Positions 35,710-48,809 are shown, counted from the first letter of the stretch. The stretch: 64,000 nucleotides of DNA from Otatea glauca (GCA_036346275.1 CM070713.1:55671567-55735566), one strand, 5' to 3'. A program made the numbers and translations. Notes: a model not told the origin generated them from the letters alone.

Positions 35710-36521
35710 CTCTTGCAGGTGGTTCGGGACTTCGGGTTGCATTGCATTCTAGCGTCATCCATGCATTCGCAAGTAGTTTTCACGTGCTCCTACATGGTGA
35801 TATTTGTGGTGTATATCTGATAAATTGTCATATGTATCAATTTTATTTCATGCCTATTAATTGTGATGCAAATATGCACTGATTGTTTCCAATTGTGACC
35901 CTCAAAATCCGAATATCAGTCGAAATGCTACCGAAATTTCTAACTTCACGTATTGATAATCATATAAAAAATTTATGCCAAGATTAATGATGAATCAAGA
36001 CCATCCAAACAAAATTTCAAAATTTCCTGACGTTGTTTCAAGCATATTCCATTGGGACATCACCATTGTCTGAATTTTTAAAAATTCCTCGAGCTTAACC
36101 ATCATATTAAATTTTATGAGAACATTAGTGATATGTTAGAACCATGCACAAAAATTTCAAAATTGTCTAACGGCGTTTGTTCTATTTTACATTCGGTCCA
36201 AATTTGCTGATCAGCGTTTTATCAGGACAGTAGCAATTTTTGAATTTTTAAAAATTCCTCAAGCTGATAATCATCTGAAATTTTTATGATAATATTAATG
36301 ATGTGTCAAGACCATTCACAAAAAAATCAAAATTTTGAGACTTCATTTGGACCGGATTTCTCTCGGTGCAATTTGGTCGAGATCTCGGTAAAACCGGCCG
36401 AAATCTTGTTTTTGTGTTTTGTCCGGAATTTGTTTGAAATTCCGAGATCTCGACGAAATTTCGATCTCCGGCCACCTCCGAGATGTCGAGCAAAAACGAG
36501 ATTTCAAACCTTGCCCTACAA

Positions 36522-38640
36522 TCGTTTGGTAATTTTATACGTGAGCAATCCGAATCCGAGAGTGAAGAACATGCTATATAACTTCAAAATATGTTTTAAC
36601 ATGTGGATTCAAGTTTTAATCTGAATATATAAGAAAAGAACACGTGTCCCCGCCCTACTGGCATAGCGGGCCGTCCTTGTTCCCCACAAAGGGAGATCAT
36701 CCCATGCCTGCCCAACATGGGAATATTCCCTATTTGGCCCTGCCCCACGGGGGGAATTGCCATCCCTATTTGTAGCATCATTTCATATTCACTTGCCTTA
36801 CAGTCACATAAGAGGAGGAGATGCTTCGCCGTTAGGTGTAACCATGTAACTCGTACCACTAGATGTCATCTACAATGAACCATCTCTCAGTGAGAAAATT
36901 CATGAGAACTAAGCATACAAGTCTTCAAACTCCTCAAATTATTCATAGATGTGGAAAATATTTCAAAAGACTGAAATTTAATGAACAAATTAGATTGCAT
37001 CCGTACAATCATGTATAGCATCCATCCCCCAACACACTTAGGGGGGTGTTTTGTTGGAGCCTAGGGATGTCACACTTGCCTTACGTAAGTTTGACCAGAT
37101 GAGCCTAATGTTTGGTTTGGAGTCATAATCTAGCATGCCACACTTTCTTAGCCACCTAACCTATTTATCATATACTTATTTTTGCACCAAAGTTTGTCAC
37201 AATTGTGACTAAGAAATTCTTAGCCACAAAAACTATCACATGCCATAGTATGCCTTAAAAAGTTTCACAAAGTGAGGCTTCCAACCCAACATATCCTTAA
37301 TCCTCGAAAAGTTATCACAGGTCACGTCAAAGGAAAAATTTGTAGTTCTCTCTGTGTGTACACCCCTTGGTAAGAAGTGTATATCCATCAAAAAATAGTA
37401 GAGCATGAAAGGTTGCCGATTTTCCAAAGGTAATCTCATGTTTAGGATGGAGAGATGCTTATATGGTTATTGCCTATCGTACAAAATAGGAAGAAGTCTA
37501 TATAAAATCTCAAACTTTGGTCCAAAGTATATTTCAACACCTCGAACTATAAAGCTAGACATTCGACCCCCCAAACTTTACAACCCAGTTCAAACAACAC
37601 TCTCACCTAGTTTTGCATAGTGATATTGCCTATGTGGCGCAATGAGTGGGTGATTTTGCCACATAGGATGATACACTGGCCAAGTTAGATCAATCACAGG
37701 TGAGGTCCGCATAGGCTTCTCCCTCCGATGAGCTCCTAATCATGCTTCCATGGCTGTCGGCCCATATAGCTCCCTCTCTATTTCGATTTAGAAGAGAAGC
37801 ACATGTAAGCCTACTTGTCATTCAGCTAAACTTACCCAGCGTGCCATCCTACGTGACAAAATCGCACAGTCATCACTCCACACGGTCATTACCACTATGC
37901 GAAACCGATTCAGAATGTTATTTAAACCAAAATACAAAATTCGAGGGTTAAATGTCTGGTTTCATAGTTCAGAATGCTAGATAGACATTCGATCAAAGTT
38001 TAGAGTGTTATATGGACTATGAAATTTTTCCTTAAAAAATACCGCTGATTCGTAGCAACCCAGTGATGTTGTCCCGAGTGGATTTATGGAGTTAAAGTTG
38101 CCTCCATAAATGGACATGTCATCTGTGTGTTTGCAAGGAGACTTGCATACAGGGGCAAAGATAGGCCTCGGGCCGCTGGGGCAATAGTCCAAGGCCTGGT
38201 CCAACAAGCAGTAGAAAAGCCCCCTATATATAGCAAAAATTTCAGCTCACAAGTCCTTGCCTGATATATCCAGGTCACCAGCACATAGTCCCCTTCCTCC
38301 CCAGCACATAGGGCCAACGTAATAGCGCACTACCATCCATGACAGCCCTCAGCCGCAAAGTTGAGAAGTGAGAAACTCTATTGGCTACCAGGATCAGCCT
38401 CATCTCTCTCTACATCTCTCTTGCGGACAAGACAAGAGTTGAGGACCAAGGCGCAACGGTAGCATAGGCTCCAAGACGACAAGCCCTCCGCCCTCCTCAA
38501 GCAGTCAAGCAATCCATCAGCCGCTATCAACTCTAAATGATTTTCTCTTAATCCTTACTTTGTCACATTGCATTACCCATATTCCAAACTATCCAATTAG
38601 AGATGAATTGATTGAATTCAATTTGATGTGATAGACACAT
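36522..38640. other. Repeat-rich intergenic region
   Basis: No gene is recognised. About 36640-36775 resembles a hAT-type MITE end (reverse strand TAGGGATGGCAATTCCCC). 37485-38035 is a diverged foldback element. The rest is low-complexity intergenic sequence with a CT-rich stretch near 38400. Confidence 0.4.
37485..38035. mobile_element. Diverged foldback/MITE-like element with ~110-bp inverted ends
   Basis: The left end (GTCTATATAAAATCTCAAAC) and the reverse complement of the right end (GTCCATATAACACTCTAAAC) align over about 110 bp. Matching inner words are CGAACTATAAAGCTAGACATT and TGAACTATGAAACCAGACATT. Divergence indicates age, and no clear target duplication is seen. Confidence 0.6.
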
Positions 38641-38812
38641 AATTTTTCTATTGGTACATCACCTCATTGAGTTGCCAATGATTTTGCCCATTGCAACCAC
38701 AATAGTATAAAGAGACTTTTCAGCTATGAATATCGTTAAGACTGAGTTGTGGAATAAGATGAGTGACGAATAGATGAATGATAGCATGGTATGATGTATT
38801 TACAAGCATTGA
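38640..38812 (+). pseudogene. hAT transposase C-terminal fragment (dimerisation domain)
   Basis: One frame reads LIELPMILPIATTIV, stop, RDFSAMNIVKTELWNKMSDE, stop, MNDSMV. This matches the hAT C-terminal dimerisation signature (T-V-E-R-x-F-S-A-M-x-I-V-K). Three in-frame stops show it is dead. No termini are linked to it. Confidence 0.75.
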
Positions 38813-38944
38813 AAATAACAAGATTTTATAATGTTTTCAAAATATGGTTATGTAACCAAAAACTACCTTGTGGTATGGGCATGTTGCATTCTTGTTTTGC
38901 AATTTGCATCAATAATTAACTTTGTAATTTTGTGTCACTAATTT

Positions 38945-41900
38945 ACTGTGGCGACCCGCATAATTAACCCAGGGTAACGACAGTAACACCGCCATTGCTC
39001 TGAGGTAATTACACTGATCTTGGCATATTAGCTAACAAAATATCGGGAGCACTCGACACTTTATCAGTTAATACACCGTGTTCAGAGTGTTGTAGCAAAA
39101 CAATAATTAGAGACTAAAATAGAAACTTATTATAATCCATTGCCACACAGGGCTACAAGTCCATTAATACATGGTCATACATAATATTTGGTACAATAGG
39201 AATTAATATACATAAACACTAAAGTACCAAGTGGATCGACGATCGTTGTTGTACAGTCTACTACTCCACCCAGTCTTTATGGTAGTTCTCCACTTCCTCA
39301 TCACCCTAACCCTGTGGGTGATCATCAACCCATGCCTCGTAGGCGAGTTCATAAGGATCGGTTTCTAAGCAAATAGGGAGTTAAGCAAGAGTGAGTACAA
39401 AGTACTATGCAAGCATTAAAAACAAAATGCATCATATAAACTTTTCCCTCATCCATCTCAAGTACATTTCTCTCTCAAATCCATTTTAGGAAAATAGGGT
39501 TTTATTATGAAAGAGTGTGTTTCAGATTTTAATTGTTGACATTGTATTAGTACTCGTATATGAGGCAAACTTAGCTTCCATAGTCTCCAATCCAGGAGAC
39601 AAGTATGAATTCATGATTTAACCCTACACTGGTTTGTACCACTTTACCCATAGTAAACCCAACCTTAGTTGAGAACGCGGAATGTTTATCAGTACTCAGA
39701 TATTAGATCTCCAACTCGACAGCTGATGAGCTGTGGTGTCCTTCACCAATGTTCCCTACCCACTCGCAGCATACCAGTTGTACCCCGACTTCAATGCACA
39801 TCGCCGATACTCATCTCATGACGTTTAAATATAGCACCCTAGAATCATCAACTGCGGCTGAGTTCCAAAATTTTGTTCCTCACCGGACCTTCTGGCCTAC
39901 CGGTTTCTCGCTCTTAGTTATCTACTCATACCCAATGTGGAGATCATAACATCGTCATAGGACAACCTTTTCTGATCGTTTTCACACTATGGTTGATACA
40001 AAACTACGGCTCATTGCCCGAGTGTAGTTGTTTATTCTTATATTCTAACCTATATAGAGGGTCCATCGACGATACCCTTCTCAAAGGCACCCTCTACCTA
40101 CCTCATATATATATATACACACGTTGCCGGCTCTATTCGTTGGATGAGCCATTTCCAATACATCATAAATCACTACCTCAACAGTTCACAAATATCCATC
40201 TTTCCAACAGCTTTCGGTTTAGGGTTTTTCTTAAAAAGAGTTTTTCCAATGCATCAGTGATAATACGTATAACCAAATACATTTAATTAGAAATTACTCC
40301 AAATATGGTCAAAAGATGCTTGCCTGGGGTTATGTGAAAATAAGCGTCCTCACATGGGTTCTGATGGTGATCTCCTGTCGGATTTGATTTACTTCCTAAA
40401 ATTATGGAAAACTATAATTCAGATGGCTATCAAAAATTTTACTTATTTTATGGCGTCCAACCTTTTCTTGACTTCAGTTAAATTGATATACGTATATTGC
40501 ATGTTTCAATTTGGGGTGTTTTAATTTTACATATTTTAACTGGGTGTATTTTAGTTCAAAAATGATTTAACATATCATATTTTAATTTGGCGCATTTTAA
40601 CTTGGGTTATACTTTGGCCTAGGTATGGCTTTCCTATTTTAATCATAATGGTGGTTGCTAGCTATATTTAACTTCTTATTTATTTACCCACTGATACTAA
40701 TTCTTACTCAAATATTTTCTTTTCTTTTCTCCCACCCGGCCGTTCTTATCCTCATTCTCCTCCTTCCTTCTCCATCTTATCCTCTCTCTCTCTGGCACTA
40801 TGCATCCGCAACTTTCCCTCCGACCGCATTGGCCTCGACTCCCCTGACCATGTCACTGGCTCGTCCTCCTCGGCTATGCCGCCTCGCCACTGGCCCCATC
40901 TCCCCTACGCCGGCGCTGCCCCAACCTGTTTCCCTTCGGGTCTCCCGGTCTCCACCCAGCCTCCTCTGCCACGTCGCCCAGGCCTGCTACCCCGGGCCAC
41001 CTGGTCCCCGCCTTGGAACTGTCGGCCTCCTCCTCATCCATGATTGCCACCCCAGTGGCCGATTACCCATATCTTTTCACCTTTTTCTTCCCACTAATAT
41101 GCAGATAATTATTTTGCTTAATTGCTTGATTTCTATTGAGTTATTTGCACCGGTTAATGATGATTCGTGAATGGTATGCTAGGGTTGGTGGTGCGGTGAC
41201 GATACCCATGACCTCCAGTACGTCGACGAGTACTCAGGGGTTGTCGGGCACGCACAGCGCCGCCCCTACGGCGAATACTCCTCTGAGACCAGTAGCATTT
41301 CTACCCATATACTGCCTACTCGTCTTACAACATTTGAGTATTTGGTTTCTAAGGATAGCAAAAGTATCGATCTATATACACTTGGTGATGTTGATGGTTT
41401 GGGATGGGGATGGTTGGTGCTGTGATGCGCTGGTGATCCGGAGTTGAGGTCAAGATGGTCGGCTCCTTGATCCTCCTCCTGTCTGATTGGGCTTCCCCTT
41501 AGCCTTGTAGCTTACTTGCTCAGTGGCTTGCTCCTGGCCTTCTTACCGGTTTCGGTTGGCCTTGTCCTCCTCTTGGCCTTGGGTGGCTTGGTAGTGGGTG
41601 TGTGTGTGAAAAAGGAATTGGAGGCTAGATCTGGCTTGCTTTATTGCTTTGGCCTTGGATAGTGGTGTGTGTGGAAGAAATGGATGGACCGGGGGAGGTG
41701 GTTCTGGCTAGTTTAACTGTGCACTCTTTATCTTTTACCATGTGACTGTTTATCTTTTTACCGGGTGATATTTTGGCACTATTCCTGTATAGCTATGGTT
41801 ACCCAACGAAAATAGGTTTGTATATGCCAAATGATGAAACCCCAATTAGCAAGTGTCGATTGGCCCCGGACAATCTGTTATCTCGATAAACGTTCTCTAG

Positions 41901-42130
41901 TCACATTTGGGTCTGACGGCATGTAATTTATCTTTCATATTCCCGTTGTTTAGCTTCCATTTATAATTGCGGTGACTAACGATTTTAGGTATTCGAAGCC
42001 AAGGCCTTATGGAGATTAGATTGTAGTTCATTTGTAATCTTTTTGTGTATTCCGATTGTTGTAATTAATGCTTGTAAAATATTCCGGTATAAGGTCTGTA
42101 TGACACTTCGTTAAGAAACAGTTGTCACTT
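38945..42130 (-). repeat. Large dispersed repeat, copy B (inverted relative to copy A)
   Basis: The minus strand aligns, with substantial divergence, to 5130-8117. Shared blocks run from about 41850 (AACCATAGC, CCAAAATATCA) through 40600-40350 (CCAAATTAAAATATG, AAAAGGTTGGACGCCAT), 40000 (GGCAATGAGCCGTA), 39600 (TCTCCTGGATTG) and 39070 (CACTCTGAACACGGTGTATT) to the end GGGTCGCCACA near 38946. The ORF at 40655-41170 (+) lies in it and has no recognisable protein character. An old solo LTR is the best guess; no target duplication was found. Confidence 0.6.
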
Positions 42131-42764
42131 TTGGATTCCTGTTTTAATTAAGTGGGTTATTATTTGATTTTTTTATCACTAGTATGTTGGAAAATCTGTC
42201 GGGTTGTTTCATTTACATATGCTACTTCATCTGTGAGGGTTTATGTTCTTGGACTATTGTTAATGAAGATATTCAGATACACTTACCTTCATTAGTTAGG
42301 TATTAATATTTATACTACTTCACAACACTATTTCACAACACTATGTTCGTAGTGTGCCAGAGATTTCACTATTCGATCACTTGTAATGCCAGCATCGCCT
42401 CAGCACTAACGAAACATTATGGTTGACACCTCAAATCACATTGTTCACGTCCCAGAACGATCGTCACTTTAAATATCTATCACAATATATTGTTTAGCTA
42501 AACCACAACATAACTTTATGAATAACCATCAGAAGATCGAAATAACATTGACAGGCATCACAGCACAAATAGCATGTATGACTAAAAGTCGCACACTGGG
42601 TAAATATCGAATTAACCAAAAAAGCGCATAATACTTCTCTTAATCTCCCCATAATATTTGACAGGTAGACTCCAATAGAAATAGAAAGTTCACTACTCGG
42701 GTACAAAATTCAGAAGTACGGGAACACACTAGGCAAAAGACTTCCTCGGAACTGGAAAACTAAC
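42131..42764. other. 3' flank of RPL6
   Basis: No gene is recognised. The part nearest 42764 is presumably the RPL6 3' untranslated region (transcribed leftward). A short tandem duplication (ACTATTTCACAACACTATGT) is visible near 42330. Confidence 0.4.
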
Positions 42765-44529
42765 TTAGAAGGTCATCTCATGTGGCTTGTCACCGTCCCT
42801 GAGAGAGAACCGAGCACCGAGATAGGTTTTCAGGTCTGGGACAACCTCGATAGCCTTGATCAACTCGGCGTCCACAGCCTTCTGGTCATCCTTCTTGAAG
42901 TCAGGCAGATTCTTGGTTGCCTGTAGGTTTAACAGAAAGAGGCAGGATAAGTTTTGGAGCAAGACTGATAACATTAGGGCATGCTACAATGGATCATGGT
43001 CCATGGATGTACCTCCTTCTCTGTCTCAAAAAGTTCACCCTCGGTCTTCTTCGCCTTCTTCTTCTTGTCCCTGGCAAAGTACTTGTCATCAAACTTCTCC
43101 ACATTAACACCAGAGATGTCAACCTTTGTGGATGTGGCAATGACGTAAGCCTGGTTCACACGGCGGATTGGTACTCCATTGATCTTGAAAGGTCCTGGAA
43201 GAGGACAGCAACATTAAAAATTAGACATGGAAAATTATAATAAGAACATGAAGGCAGAAATCTGGTTCATGAAATAGCTCAAGGGAGTGTTTGGTTGCAA
43301 TTGGAAATGGGCAGGGGAAATCCACAAATTTTCAGCTTTCAGTCCCCTCCCATCCACCCTGAACTGAGTAGTAAGAATCTATAGGACTATGTGTTATGGT
43401 GCAAATCAATTGCGAATACCCAATCCAAACATGCAAAAGGAATCCTCACCTAAACAATTACAATTGTCAGTTCTCAAACCTCGGTCAAAAAGAAGTCAGT
43501 GGCACCTACCTCGAACTGATTTTTTGGATCTCTCATCTGATAGCACCAGACCATCAGCAGAGACAGTTTGCATAATCATATTATGTAAGAATATTTTACC
43601 TCCACCAAAGCCAATGAGACGCCAAGACAGATGCTAACTAACACAAACATGTCCCAGAGTCCGCAGAGGAATCATGCAAATGCTCAATTATGCATTTGAT
43701 GGGCATTTTTAGTGCGTTTCCAAAACCAACTTCTATGCACACTTGACAATTCTTAATTGATGCACCACCAGCATTTTACAGAAAAGAGTGAACAGCACAA
43801 ACTAAACGATAGATTTATTCCATCCGACATTCATACTACTAGACTTAACCAACTAACAAGCAAAAAACATTGATGTAGACATCCAAGCAAGCCAGAAGTA
43901 CACATCTGAGGCTTCCACCATGCAACAATCTACATACAGATACTTCGAATACTCAACCTACAACTTTATTCACCAATCAACAATCTATAGATCGAGCCAT
44001 AGATCTACGCTACCCAACTACACAACCGTATCAGGGACAGCACCCACACGGTCACACCCACCAATCTATCTCAGTATCATAGAAAAGGAAGCGGCGTGGC
44101 TTACCAGTGATGAGGAGCAGACCGGACTTGAGCTGCTTGAGGAACACCACGCGCTTCCCCATGTACCTCCCGGCGAGCAGGATCAGCACAGTCCCCGGCG
44201 TGATGGTCGACCTGCAATAACCAAGAATCACTCCGCTCAAAAACCGCGCACAAGATCGGGAGCTAGAGGCCTAGACAACCACGCGAGCTGCGCAGCGGTC
44301 AGAGCACGGACCTGAGCTTGGTGGGCTTGGGCTTGCGGGTGCTGGTGGCGCGGGGCTTGACGTCGTCGGCGGGGTAGAACTTGGGCTCGGCGGCGGCGGC
44401 GGCGGCCTTATCGGCCTTGGGGAAGGCGCCGCCGTGCTTGGCCTTGAGGGCCCACAGCCCGCGGCGGTGGTACGTGTGCGACCGCGACGCGCGCTTGATG
44501 CCCATCGACAGCTTCGACGTCGGCGCCAT
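42765..44529 (-). CDS. RPL6: 60S ribosomal protein L6 (eL6)
   Basis: Four minus-strand exons, 44312-44529, 44105-44211, 43013-43194 and 42765-42920, join cleanly at GT/AG sites to encode 220 aa, a normal length for plant eL6. It is a structural protein of the cytosolic large ribosomal subunit that contacts rRNA. Signatures: N-terminal MAPTSKLSMGIKRASRSHTY; the L6e core TVLILLAGRYMGKRVVFLKQ; PFKINGVPIRRVNQAYVIAT; a basic KKKKAKK stretch; and the C-terminus YLGARFSLRDGDKPHEMTF. The GC-rich first exon has a polyalanine run coded by GCC repeats. The frame is complete with no lesions. Telo-box and site II motifs upstream fit co-regulation with other ribosomal-protein genes. The broken BRX1 gene lies upstream on the same strand. 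Confidence 0.97.
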
Positions 44530-44629
44530 CGGGGGATCCTTCGGTCGAGGCGGGCGGGCGCTTCAGCTCGAGGAAGGGGGAGGAGGCGGCGGTGGGGGAG
44601 GAGAATGGATGGGAGGGTTTGGTGGCAGG

Positions 44630-44635
44630 TTTATA
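44630..44635 (-). promoter_or_regulatory. TATA box of RPL6
   Basis: TATAAA on the minus strand, about 100 bp upstream of the RPL6 start codon, in a reasonable position for a short leader. Confidence 0.5.
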
Positions 44636-44658
44636 TGTGTGCGGCGGCGAAGAGGTGG

Positions 44659-44702
44659 AAACCCTAGTTTTTTTGGGCTCGTCTGGATGTTAGTAATGGG
44701 CC
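44659..44702 (-). promoter_or_regulatory. Telo-box and site II elements of the RPL6 promoter
   Basis: AAACCCTA (44659-44666) is followed by two TGGGCY motifs (about 44674-44679 and 44697-44702). Telo-boxes combined with TCP-bound site II elements are a known signature of plant ribosomal-protein promoters. Further GGCCC words continue to about 44790. Confidence 0.6.
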
Positions 44703-46098
44703 TTTCTTTTTCAGGACTTTTGGCCCGTGCATGGGTTGTGTTTTGCTGAATTTTTTATTTATTTTTGAAGACTTTACGGGCCTGTTATAAGAGCAATTAA
44801 ATGCATGTTCAAATTATCGAGTACATTTTTCTCCGAAATACAAGATTTTATCGATTCATAGGGGCTAATAGACTACCACACGCGGTGTGCCTCGCCGCGG
44901 GCGCCGCTCCTCACACGAACAAATCAAGAAAACGTTCGACTACCGCTCTCTACAAAAGCAAATCGAGGAAACACGCGAAAAAGATCTTAAAAGAATTTTA
45001 TGTTTTCCGCAAAAGGGCTTAAACGTAATACTAGAAAAATGAAAAAAAAAAAGACCTAAACGTATTTTTTTCCCTAAAAGGACCTAATCATAATTTTGAT
45101 TTTCAGTAAAAGGATCTGAGCGCAATGCTTAAAAAAGCATAAAGGACCTAGACGTAATATATTTTCTTTTTTTAAAAAGGACCTAATCGTAATTTTTTTC
45201 CCGAAAAATGACCTAATCATTTTTTTTTTGAAAAAGGACCCGAACACGATTTTTTTTTTTTTCCGGCTCGGCTCGAGCCGCGAGCCGAGCCGGCTCACCC
45301 AATGGCTCAAACGCACGCTGGGGCGGCATTTCCTCCATCTATAGTAGAGGTAGGATTTAGAGGCTGTGCTTCAATTTTGAGCCAAAAGTTCCTCAAACAG
45401 CATGACTGTAAAACAGCTGAGAAGTTAAGCCACAGCAAAAATATATTCCAAAGTTACAGCCGCTAAGGAGGAGTTTTTCAACTGTGGTTTCGCTCGACTA
45501 CCTCCCATCTCGCTCGCTTCGCCTCTCCGCTCACTCCGACTCCCTCCTCACCCCACCGTCTCCCCGCCTGGTCACCTCCCCGACTTCCTTCAGCTTGAAC
45601 GCCGCTGCAGCAACCAATTTGCTAAACAGCATAACAAAAAAATCATAATTACCAGATACAACTGCTTTACAGCTCAGTAAACTAAAAGCAGCTTTTCAGC
45701 TTAGCCGCATCCCCAAACATGTCCTTAATTTTTATATCCAACAAAGATACTAGATCTCGGTGGAGGTAAACGCCAGAGGAAGCATAACACCAAGCGGAGG
45801 TAGAGTTTTTCACCACCTAGCAGCATAAGCTTACTCCTGTCGGTTCGACGCGAGGTGACAACAGAACACACGGTGAAACACGCAGCAACCAGCAATCCAC
45901 AGTATGAGGCAAGGCACAGTAAACACGAGACGAGATGGATGGCAAAGGAGTGACACTGAATCCAGTTGCTGTGTAAATAGACGCAACTTTGCCATACAAA
46001 ACTTCCACTAGATGGTAAACAAAACTCGAGATTGGTGACAGCCAGTGCAGGTAGTTTAATCCTTCAACGGGGTTGATGATTCAATTGCTTCAGCCGAA
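44703..46098. other. Spacer between BRX1 and RPL6
   Basis: No gene is recognised. It holds an irregular A/T-rich repeat (about 44990-45260), a palindromic GC-rich block (about 45263-45297, GGCTCGGCTCGAGCC) and, at 45350-45725, a MITE-like segment ending CCCCAAACATGTCCTT. The last 300 bases are presumably the BRX1 3' untranslated region. Confidence 0.4.
44990..45260. repeat. Irregular AAAGGACCTAAwCGTAAT repeat
   Basis: Seven or so spaced copies of a word like GACCTAAtCGTAAT alternate with A or T runs at an uneven period. Related words (GACCTAAACGTATTTT) recur at 62230-62575. Confidence 0.6.
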
Positions 46099-46821
46099 CT
46101 AGCCCTTCCCTTTCCAAAGATCCGAAAACTCATCAGGCTCCAGGGCGTTGTCCATCTCGTGCATCTTCCTCCTCAACTTGGCCTTCACCTTCTTGGCATA
46201 CTTCCCTGCCTTCTTCCGCTTTTCTAGTGCGCGGATCTGGTGGAAATAAACAACAACGTCATCAAAATATGACCTATACATGAACGTGCCAGGAAAAGAT
46301 TCGATAATCCTATGTTTCGCATGGTAGCGCGTTAGCCCCACCAATGCTACCACCAGCCCTACCGTCTGATTGGAGTCGGATGAGGGAAAGCTTCTACTTA
46401 ATTAGGGGGGAAAATTGGATAGAGACAACAAGTCGTTTCGGGAAAAAAAATTGGATAGAGAAAACAAGTCGTTTCGCAATGACGCCATCTAGCAGTGGAT
46501 AGTTTGGATTTTTAAGTTATTGTATCAATTCATCTAATATGCTTATCAACCTATCATTTGACGATGGGAAAAAATAAACACAGTTTTTCTTTACAAATGT
46601 AGGATGAACAATAAGATGTGTACTATAATTAACATCAACTGGTGAAAAAATACCTGATTGGGGGACACATAATATGGGTTCTCGTACAGTGTGGGGCCAC
46701 CAAAACTACTACCAAATATTTTGATTGGATTCAAACAGAACCTGGGGCCAACCTACACACAGCAATTCCATAAAAATTTTGGTTAGCAGCTACCAAGCAT
46801 GTAAATTATCTAAAAACTAGA

Positions 46822-46824
<3 letters not shown>

Positions 46825-46855
<31 letters not shown>

Positions 46856-46856
46856 T
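46825..46856. repeat. (CT)n(GT)n microsatellite
   Basis: A run of CT repeats passes directly into GT repeats in a BRX1 intron, just upstream (minus sense) of the exon at 46654-46752. Confidence 0.9.
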
Positions 46857-48809
46857 TACCTCAACAAGTGTCATTTTATCCAGGCCTCCTTTATCAACTT
46901 TGTCAATCTCATTGTGGGGTACAGAAATCTGCCAAGTATCATTTGCTAAAATTCAGATGGTGGTAATAACTTTCATAGGCTGTAAGTAGTGAAAGTTAAT
47001 CCAAATAAAAATTCAAACAGGCTTATAGATCACCTGGTAATTTCTGAACCAAACATGATCATCCACAATGGAGAAGACAATCACATGATCATGAAAAGGT
47101 TTTGCCTTTCGATGATCTTTAGGAGTAGCGAATATCTGCACATACAGCAATGGGTATTGGGTAATGAGTTAGCTCTCAGCTTCTTCGATTCAAAAGAGGA
47201 TTAGTTCCTATAAAGCATGACAGCTAATTCAAAGACTTATCTAAGAAACCTAATTCAAAAGACAGTATTATTGCATCACTCATACTGTCCTCATAAAAAC
47301 TCCACTTCTGAGTTCACGGCAAACAATGAAAATACAAATATATTTTTGAAAAAAAACCAAACGGTTTGTTCATTCACTTAGATTTCTAATAAAAGAACTG
47401 GAGTTAATAATGGTGAATCCTTCAATTTGAAGTCAAATGCTATGAACATGCCAAAAACCAACAGTGGATGTAAGACAATTTCTTATGCACAACACAGCAC
47501 ATACCCACAGGCTAATCTATAACAACAATACCACACTTTTGGTGCTTATGAACCGTATATCACTTTAAAATGTTTTACAATGTGACTTTATCATAAAAAT
47601 GTTTAGCTTATGAACTGTATTTCACTTTAAAATGTTTTACAATGTGACTTTATCATAAAAATGTCTCAAAAATCAAGTTTAACTCTTTTAACACCAAATA
47701 AAAACAGGGAATAAAATCAGAATAAATTAACAAGATTAATTTAGGCCAATGCCAGCTTGTCCAAAATGATGTATAGCAAATGCAGAGCATGATGTAACAT
47801 GTCTAAACCATTCACGCACCTGAGTTAGCATTTCCTTCATGAGCTTCCAGTGAGGCTGCTGGTCAAAATTCGAAGAAAATGTTAGAAGCGGACGTGATCC
47901 TTTCAGATGGTTACCAGTGAGCTTCAGTTCCTCCATAGTGTGAACTGCACGCAATAGTTACGGGATGGTTAAGCACTAAAAGATGAACCCTCAACATAAA
48001 GATATACGAATTGTAGATTACAGCGAGTACAGCAATTGGACAACTACTATTGGTGTGAAAGCATACCAGCATTGACTAAAAATTTGATCGATGGTCCTCC
48101 AGGAGACTTGACCATCCAAAGGTAAAGATCTTTCTGTTTTCTGCACTGTAATATACATGTAGAAGAAGCTTCATTATCAGAATTGGCAACTCAAGGGCAT
48201 GTTTAAATTGGTTAATTTTGGAGCAGTGTCGCACTATGTCAAATAAAATGTGAAATTGACACTGTTTTTTCAACATAGTGCAATGGACAGAACAACAATA
48301 CGGATCAAAGCTAAAACTTGAAATTGATTTAGCACCTGAAAGCACTAACTTATTCCATGCTGAACGGAATACGATTTAACAACCTGTAGTGTTCCTAATA
48401 TATCCTATCGAAAACGCAACCTTCAGCAGGTGAATCCTTTCCACCAAGCAAGCAACAAACAGAGTAGATGTGTTATACCTCGAAGAAGAGGCAGCTGGAG
48501 CAGCTCGTTCAGCGCGGTGCCCTTGCTCTGCTTCGACTCCACCTTGCTGTCCTTCTTGGCGTGCGGCAGCAGCGACACCAAGTTCTGCATCAGATGCCGA
48601 TACCTACGCACACACCAATTCAATCCCCCGAAAACTTGCACACAACAATCGACCTACGGACCACCGCACGATTCCGAACAACGAGGGCGCCTCACTGACC
48701 TGTAGATGATGCGGCGGGAGCAGGTCACGAGCACCTTCTCCTTGTTGCGGAACGGCGGCGCGGAGGCTTCGCCGTCCCCAGAGGCGGGCTCGGCGGCCGA
48801 GGAGGCGGG

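Larger units (their letters stand above)
25651..36513 (+). mobile_element. Non-autonomous hAT transposon containing a nested Copia and Helitron
   Basis: The ends CAATGTTTGAAA (25651) and, reverse-complemented at the right, CAAGGTTTGAAA (36513) are imperfect hAT terminal inverted repeats with an 8-bp duplication. Without the 7-kb Copia the element is about 3.8 kb. Both subterminal regions carry the same short words (GAAATCTCG, GAGATTTCG), typical of hAT subterminal repeats. It codes for a BED zinc finger and a C-terminal tail but has no transposase core. It is inserted 110 bp upstream of the WD40 start codon, between that gene and whatever promoter lay beyond. Confidence 0.88.
25643..36521. 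repeat. 8-bp target-site duplication flanking the hAT element
   Basis: CACTACAA (25643-25650) and CCCTACAA (36514-36521) directly flank the hAT termini and differ at one base. Eight-bp duplications are diagnostic of the hAT superfamily. Confidence 0.85.

Noticed and set aside
40655..41170. 171-aa open frame on the + strand
   Set aside because: It lies inside repeat copy B, antisense to the repeat, and looks like translated C/T-rich sequence.
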